Source: Klenkia marina (lineage in GTDB: Bacteria > Actinomycetota > Actinomycetes > Mycobacteriales > Geodermatophilaceae). From it: a stretch of DNA of 64,000 nt. The stretch covers positions 62,001-126,000 of the forward strand of contig NZ_FMUH01000006.1 of the NCBI RefSeq assembly GCF_900101025.1, written 5' to 3'. Position numbers and translations under genes: made by a program. A model generated the notes under the pieces. That model did no database searches. It was not told where the DNA came from and saw only the letters and a list, made by a program, of their open reading frames with translations. This document shows positions 59,861-64,000 of this stretch, piece by piece. How positions within the stretch are numbered: the stretch's first letter is position 1; each line of letters begins with the position of its first letter.

Positions 59861-60214
59861 GTGGAACGCGTGCTGGGCATCGGCGGGTACTTCGTGCGGT
59901 CGGCGGACCCGGGGGCGCTGAACGCCTGGTACCGCGACCACCTGGGCATCGGCGTCGACCCCGACCAGCCGTGGCAGCAGGAGTCCGGGCCCACCGTGTT
60001 CTCCGGGTTCGACGCCGACACCGACTACTTCGGCTCGGCCCGGCAGCAGGTGATGCTCAACTTCCGGGTGCGCGACCTCGACGCCATGCTCGCCCAGCTG
60101 CGCGCCGCCGGTGCCGATGTCTCGGACGAGGTGCAGGACATGGACGGCGTCGGCCGCTTCGGCTGGGTCATCGACCCCGAGGGCAACCGCGTCGAGCTCT
60201 GGCAACCGTCGTGA
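59861..60214 (+). CDS. VOC (glyoxalase/bleomycin-resistance-type) family protein
   Basis: 117 residues, the length of a two-module betaalphabetabetabeta fold. It begins VERVLGIGGYFVRSADPGALNAWYRDHLGIGVD, has LNFRVRDLDAMLAQLRAAGADVSDEVQDMDGVGRFGWVIDPEGNRVELWQ at the end, with the Glu of VELW as a typical metal ligand. Substrate unknown; many such proteins bind thiols or xenobiotics. The GTG has a weak ribosome site. Its stop overlaps a 43-residue frame (GTGA). Confidence 0.85.
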   Translation: MERVLGIGGYFVRSADPGALNAWYRDHLGIGVDPDQPWQQESGPTVFSGFDADTDYFGSARQQVMLNFRVRDLDAMLAQLRAAGADVSDEVQDMDGVGRFGWVIDPEGNRVELWQPS

Positions 60215-60342
60215 TCGCGGACCGGGGGTTCTGGACGCCGGTCGTCGAGCGGGTGCTCCGGGACGACGCGGCCACGCCCGACCTGGACACGACGGGGACG
60301 GTCGGCGACGTCGAGGTGGGGGCGCTCCCTGCCCTGACCTGA
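60211..60342 (+). CDS. Possible small protein, 43 residues
   Basis: A short frame starting on the stop codon of the VOC gene (GTGA): VIADRGFWTPVVERVLRDDA followed by an acidic, Thr/Asp/Gly-rich tail. No family is recognised. The overlap and codon bias favour translation, but the length makes it uncertain; it may be the remnant of a longer gene. Confidence 0.35.
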   Translation: MIADRGFWTPVVERVLRDDAATPDLDTTGTVGDVEVGALPALT

Positions 60343-60375
60343 GCGGCGCCCGGCCCTGTGGGTCAGGCTGGCCGG

Positions 60376-62772
60376 ATGAGCGACGAGGGCATGGTCCGGG
60401 TCCGCGGCGCGCGGGAGCACAACCTGCAGGACGTGGACGTCGACGTCCCGCGCGATGCCCTGGTGGTGTTCACCGGTGTCTCGGGGTCGGGGAAGTCGTC
60501 GTTGGCGTTCGGCACGATCTACGCCGAGGCGCAGCGCCGGTACTTCGAGTCGGTGGCGCCCTACGCCCGGCGGCTCATCCAGCAGGTCGGCGCCCCGGCG
60601 GTCCGCGAGATCACCGGGCTGCCGCCGGCCGTGGCGCTGCAGCAGAGCCGGGGCACGCCGAGCAGCCGGTCGACCGTCGGCACGGTCACGACGCTGTCGA
60701 ACTCGCTGCGCATGCTGTTCTCCCGCGCCGGGCGCTACCCCGAGGGCGCCGAGCGCCTGGACTCCGACGCGTTCAGCCCGAACACCGCGGCCGGCGCGTG
60801 CCCGGAGTGCTCGGGCCTGGGCATCGTGCACACGGTCACCGAGCAGAGCCTCGTGCCGGATCCGTCGCTGAGCATCCGGGACGGCGCCGTCGCCGCGTGG
60901 CCCGGCGCGTGGCACGGCAAGAACCTGCGCGACATCCTCACCGAGCTCGGGCACGACATCGACCGGCCCTGGCGCGAGCTGCCGCAGGCCGAGCGCGACT
61001 GGATCCTGTTCACCGACGAGACCCCCGAGGTCACCGTGCACCCGGTGCGCGGGCCGGGGCAGATCCAGCGCGACTACGTCGGCCGCTACCAGGGCGCCCG
61101 GGCCTACGTCATGCACACGCTGGCGAACACCAGCAGCCCCACGCTGCGCCGCAGGGTGCTGCAGTACGTGCTCACCAGCGCCTGCCCGGTCTGCGGCGGC
61201 ACCCGACTGCGCCCGGAGTCCCTCGCCGTCACCATCGGCGGCCGCAGCATCGCCGAGCTCACCGCGCTGCCCATGACCGAGCTGGCCCCGGTGCTGCGCG
61301 GCGCCGACCTGCCCCCGTTCGGCCGGGGGATCGTCGACGACCTGCTCGCCCGCATCGACCTGCTCGCCGACCTCGGCCTGGGCTACCTGGGCCTCGCCCG
61401 CACCACGCCCACGCTGTCGCCGGGGGAACTGCAGCGGCTGCGGATCGCCACCCAGCTGCGCTCGGGCCTGTTCGGCGTCGTCTACGTGCTCGACGAGCCC
61501 TCGGCCGGCCTGCACCCCGCGGACACCGAGCAGCTGCTGGGCGTGCTCGACCAGCTGATCGCCGCGGGCAACTCACTGTTCGTCATCGAGCACGACATGG
61601 CGGTGGCCCGGCGGGCCGACTGGGTGGTCGACGTCGGTCCGCGGGCCGGGGTGCACGGCGGGCGGGTGCTGCACAGCGGCCCGGTGGCGGGGCTGGCCGA
61701 CGTCGAGGAGTCGGTGACCCGGCGCTTCCTGGCCGACCGGGAGCCCGCCGTCCGCACCCGGCGGGAGCCGTCGTCCGTGCTGACCCTCTCCGGGGTCAGT
61801 CGGCACAACCTGCGGGACGTCGAGGTGCAGGTGCCGCTCGGCGTGCTGACGGCGGTCACCGGGGTGAGCGGCTCGGGCAAGTCGACGCTGGTGAGCCAGG
61901 TGCTGGCCGGCGTCGTCGCCCGGCACCTCGGGACCGAGGACGAGGACGACGTCGACCCCGTGCAGGCGCAGGGCCTCGACGCCGTCGACCGGCTCGTGCG
62001 CGTGGACCAGAAGCCGATCGGTCGCACGCCGCGGTCGAACCTGGCGACCTACACGGGGCTGTTCGACGTCGTCCGCAAGCTGTTCGCCGGCACCGCCGAG
62101 GCGAAGGCCCGGGGCTGGTCGGCGGGGCGGTTCTCGTTCAACGTCGCCGAGGGGCGCTGCCCGACGTGCCAGGGCGAGGGCGCGGTGACCGTCGAGCTGC
62201 TGTTCCTGCCCGGCAGCTGGGCGCCCTGCCCGACCTGCCACGGCGCCCGGTACAACGCCGAGACCCTCGAGGTGACCGTCGGCGGCAAGACCGTCGCCGA
62301 GGTGCTCGACCTGACCGTGGAGGCGGCGCAGGGGTTCCTCGCCGACGTGCCCGCGGCCGCGCGCAGCCTGCGGGCGCTGCACGAGGTGGGCCTGGGCTAC
62401 CTGCGCCTGGGCCAGCCGGCGACCGAGCTGTCGGGCGGGGAGGCGCAGCGGGTGAAGCTGGCCAGCGAGCTGCAGCGCGCCCGGCGCGGGCACACGCTCT
62501 ACCTGCTCGACGAGCCGACCACCGGCCTGCACCCCGCCGACGTCGAGGTGCTGATGCGCCAGCTGCAGCAGCTGGTGGACGCCGGCAACACCGTCGTCCT
62601 GGTGGAGCACGACGTGGACGTCGTCGCCGAGGCCGACTGGGTGCTCGACCTCGGCCCGGGTGGGGGCGACGCCGGCGGACAGGTGGTGGCGGCCGGGACG
62701 CCGGAGCAGGTGGCGGCGGCGGACACGCCCACGGCCCGGTTCCTGACGGGGCGGTTGACACCCGTTGGCTAA
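60376..62772 (+). CDS. UvrA paralogue (excinuclease ABC subunit A-like, short form)
   Basis: 798 residues, shorter than housekeeping UvrA (about 940-970). Both ATPase halves are present: Walker [10 protein letters not shown] (near 38) and GVSGSGKST (near 505), signatures LSPGELQR and LSGGEAQR, Walker [14 protein letters not shown] and [13 protein letters not shown]. Zinc pairs are seen as [25 protein letters not shown] and CPTCHGAR. The insertion that in UvrA holds the UvrB-binding region is missing or reduced between the first Walker A and the first zinc module. Such class II or UvrA2-like proteins are often linked to drug or DNA-damage tolerance. The first signature has Pro for Gly, possibly weakening that ATPase. 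The promoter for the next operon lies in its last codons. Confidence 0.9.
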   Translation: MSDEGMVRVRGAREHNLQDVDVDVPRDALVVFTGVSGSGKSSLAFGTIYAEAQRRYFESVAPYARRLIQQVGAPAVREITGLPPAVALQQSRGTPSSRSTVGTVTTLSNSLRMLFSRAGRYPEGAERLDSDAFSPNTAAGACPECSGLGIVHTVTEQSLVPDPSLSIRDGAVAAWPGAWHGKNLRDILTELGHDIDRPWRELPQAERDWILFTDETPEVTVHPVRGPGQIQRDYVGRYQGARAYVMHTLANTSSPTLRRRVLQYVLTSACPVCGGTRLRPESLAVTIGGRSIAELTALPMTELAPVLRGADLPPFGRGIVDDLLARIDLLADLGLGYLGLARTTPTLSPGELQRLRIATQLRSGLFGVVYVLDEPSAGLHPADTEQLLGVLDQLIAAGNSLFVIEHDMAVARRADWVVDVGPRAGVHGGRVLHSGPVAGLADVEESVTRRFLADREPAVRTRREPSSVLTLSGVSRHNLRDVEVQVPLGVLTAVTGVSGSGKSTLVSQVLAGVVARHLGTEDEDDVDPVQAQGLDAVDRLVRVDQKPIGRTPRSNLATYTGLFDVVRKLFAGTAEAKARGWSAGRFSFNVAEGRCPTCQGEGAVTVELLFLPGSWAPCPTCHGARYNAETLEVTVGGKTVAEVLDLTVEAAQGFLADVPAAARSLRALHEVGLGYLRLGQPATELSGGEAQRVKLASELQRARRGHTLYLLDEPTTGLHPADVEVLMRQLQQLVDAGNTVVLVEHDVDVVAEADWVLDLGPGGGDAGGQVVAAGTPEQVAAADTPTARFLTGRLTPVG

Positions 62773-62784
62773 TGCCCTTAGCGT
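62755..62784 (+). promoter_or_regulatory. Promoter of the hydrolase-tetR operon
   Basis: A perfect -35 TTGACA (62755-62760) and a -10 TAGCGT (62779-62784, fitting TANNNT) are separated by 18 bp. Transcription would begin near 62791, 26 bases before the hydrolase ATG. The -35 lies inside the end of the UvrA-like gene. Confidence 0.72.
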
Positions 62785-62806
62785 TGGGACTAACGCCCTT
62801 AGCCAA
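62765..62806. promoter_or_regulatory. Probable TetR operator, double palindrome
   Basis: Two copies of a 15-bp palindrome, GCTAATGCCCTTAGC (62768-62782) and ACTAACGCCCTTAGC (62789-62803), lie 21 bp apart. The outer halves TTGGCTAA and TTAGCCAA are themselves inverted copies. The 21-bp spacing equals two helix turns, suiting two TetR dimers side by side. The site covers the -10 region, so binding would repress the operon. Confidence 0.78.
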
Positions 62807-62816
62807 GGAGAACGAC

Positions 62817-63647
62817 ATGACCGAGTTCCTCACCCTCGACGACGGCACGCTGGCCTACGAGGTGACCGGCACCGGCCCGCTCGTCGTCCTGGCGCACGGC
62901 ATGGGTGCCGACCGCACCGCCTACCGGCACCTGGCCCCGCAGCTGGTCGCTGCCGGGTACCGGGTCGCCAGCGTCGACCTGCGCGGGTGCGGCGAATCCT
63001 CGGCGGAGTGGCCCACCTACAGCCGGACGGCGATCGCCGGCGACCTGCTCGCCCTGGTGCGCCACCTCGGCGGCCCGGCCGTGCTGGTCGGCCACTCGAT
63101 CTCCGGCGGCGCGGTCACGATCGCCGCGGCCCAGGCGCCCGAGCTGGTCACCGCGCTGGTCGAGCTGACCCCGTTCACCCGCAAGCAGGCCATCTCGCTG
63201 CGGGACCTGCGCTCGGCCCGCTTCCGTCGCGGCATGCGCCACCTGCTCGGCGCGGGCGTGCTCGGCAGCGTGGCTTCGTGGCGGAAGTACCTGGACGTCG
63301 CCTACCCCGGCGCCAAGCCGGCCGACTGGACCGAGCGGCTCGACCACCTCGAGGCCAAGCTGCGCGAGCCCGGCCGGATGAAGGCGCTGAAGGGGATGGG
63401 CACCACCCCGGCCACCGACGCCGGTGCGCTGCTCGGTGGGGTGCGGTGCCCCGTGCTCGTCGTGCAGGGCGGCCTCGACCCCGACTGGGCCTCGCCGCGG
63501 GCCGAGGGCGAGGCGATCGTGGCGGAGCTGCCCGCGGGCCGGGGCCGGCTGGCGGTCATCGAGGGCACCGGCCACTACCCGCACCACCAGGTTCCCGACG
63601 AGGTCGCCGCCGTCGTCCTCCCGTTCCTGGCCGGCGTCGATGCCTAG
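62817..63647 (+). CDS. Alpha/beta-fold hydrolase
   Basis: 276 residues. Hydrolase motifs: oxyanion HGMGADRTAYRHLAPQL, VASVDLRGCGESS, nucleophile Ser in VLVGHSISGGA (near residue 96), Asp in VVQGGLDPDWASP (near 221) and His in IEGTGHYPHHQVP (near 250). The family includes esterases, epoxide hydrolases and lactonases; the Asn/Asp position is Ser, so an ester or lactone is more likely than an epoxide. An AAGGAG site lies 7 bases before the ATG. The gene overlaps the following tetR gene by 8 bp, so both are under the double-palindrome operator and the regulator likely controls itself. Confidence 0.9.
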   Translation: MTEFLTLDDGTLAYEVTGTGPLVVLAHGMGADRTAYRHLAPQLVAAGYRVASVDLRGCGESSAEWPTYSRTAIAGDLLALVRHLGGPAVLVGHSISGGAVTIAAAQAPELVTALVELTPFTRKQAISLRDLRSARFRRGMRHLLGAGVLGSVASWRKYLDVAYPGAKPADWTERLDHLEAKLREPGRMKALKGMGTTPATDAGALLGGVRCPVLVVQGGLDPDWASPRAEGEAIVAELPAGRGRLAVIEGTGHYPHHQVPDEVAAVVLPFLAGVDA

Positions 63648-64000
63648 GGCGGGGCTCGACCCCGACGCCGTCGTCGCGGCCGGGGCGCAGCTCGCCGACG
63701 AGGTGGGCTTCGCCGGGCTGACCATGGGCGGGCTGGCCGAGCGGGTGGGGGTGCGCACCCCGTCGCTGTACAAGCACGTGGGCGGGCAGGACGACCTGGT
63801 GCGACGCATCGCCGTCCTGGCGCTGGACCAGGCGTCCGAGGCCATCGGCGGCGCGATCCAGGGGTTGTCCGGGCGCGACGCGCTCGCCGCGGCGGCGAGG
63901 GCGTTCCGCGACTTCGTCCTGGCCCACCCCGGCCGGTACGCCGCGACCATCGGGGTGGAGCCGACCGGCCCCGACGACCCCCTGGCTGTCGCCGGCTCGC
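63640..64000 (+). CDS. TetR/AcrR-family regulator, 3'-truncated by the window edge
   Basis: About 120 residues are visible. The N-terminal helix-turn-helix is typical: AVVAAGAQLADEVGFAGLTMGGLAERVGVRTPSLYKHVGGQDDLVRR. The following residues (ALAAAARAFRDFVLAHPGRYAATIGVEP) match the start of the WHG-type TetR C-terminal domain. The ATG lies inside the end of the hydrolase gene (8-bp overlap). The operator upstream of the hydrolase is the expected binding site, giving an autoregulated ligand-responsive operon. The effector is perhaps a substrate of the hydrolase or a drug handled by the UvrA paralogue; neither is proven. Confidence 0.88.
   Translation, partial: MPRAGLDPDAVVAAGAQLADEVGFAGLTMGGLAERVGVRTPSLYKHVGGQDDLVRRIAVLALDQASEAIGGAIQGLSGRDALAAAARAFRDFVLAHPGRYAATIGVEPTGPDDPLAVAGS

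Overview
The window is about 64 kb of very GC-rich DNA, with codon third positions almost all G or C, many GTG starts and GTGA/ATGA gene overlaps. It encodes F420/LLM-type oxidoreductases, LppU-like and DUF6318 proteins, an IdeR/DtxR-type iron box and a LAxTG (class E) sortase substrate. Together these indicate a high-GC actinobacterium. A DTE-type rhodopsin, many GGDEF proteins and several stress-linked genes fit Geodermatophilaceae (Modestobacter, Blastococcus, Geodermatophilus, Klenkia). That placement is an inference; no rRNA or tRNA gene was found.

Layout. 1-3.4 kb: a DNA repair or defence island, with a NERD/UvrD-type helicase cut by the left edge facing a vsr endonuclease and two tandem DUF6308-like proteins. 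3.5-8.2 kb: a 3-hydroxyisobutyrate-dehydrogenase-like enzyme, a membrane GGDEF-EAL protein, an aldo/keto reductase and a RelA/SpoT-type HD hydrolase. 8.3-15.3 kb: a CHASE3-HAMP-SpoIIE phosphatase, HAD and TPR proteins, membrane proteins, a membrane LuxR regulator and a DUF6318 lipoprotein with a secreted partner. 15.3-19.1 kb: a DUF429-RelA/SpoT fusion opposite two tandem membrane diguanylate cyclases. 19.1-26.7 kb: a GH63-type glucosidase, DUF5996, an acyl-CoA synthetase followed by a phosphotriesterase broken by an in-frame TAG, and an LLM oxidoreductase. 26.7-31.1 kb: a two-component system, a Nudix hydrolase and a secreted lipase. 31.3-36.1 kb: a sortase-anchored protein with 15 IPT/TIG repeats. 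36.2-43.8 kb: serine hydrolase, SMP-30-like, HSL-type esterase, SRPBCC, LLM and ferritin-like proteins, then the rhodopsin. 43.9-51.9 kb: rtcB, DUF427, YccF, two LppU-like proteins, a GH15-SDR operon and a LacI regulator. 52.0-58.3 kb: a 1193-residue TM0106-type nuclease-helicase and an iron-box-controlled siderophore-interacting protein. 58.5-64.0 kb: an MFS transporter, a VOC protein, a UvrA paralogue, and an alpha/beta hydrolase-TetR operon whose promoter and operator are visible; the right edge cuts the tetR gene.

How the genes work together. Nucleotide signalling is dense: three membrane GGDEF proteins (one with EAL), an HD hydrolase of RelA/SpoT type and a synthetase-like domain fused to an RNase H-like domain. 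Nucleic-acid maintenance is the second theme: NERD helicase, Vsr, TM0106 nuclease-helicase, UvrA paralogue and RtcB. Many convergent genes are separated by long perfect hairpins without T-tracts, as is usual in high-GC actinobacteria.

The strongest leads are the DUF429-RelA/SpoT fusion with Gln at the usual catalytic Glu position, the vsr-DUF6308-DUF6308-NERD helicase island, the amber-interrupted phosphotriesterase, the DTE rhodopsin and two readable regulatory regions (iron box and TetR operator). No insertion sequence, prophage or CRISPR array was seen.
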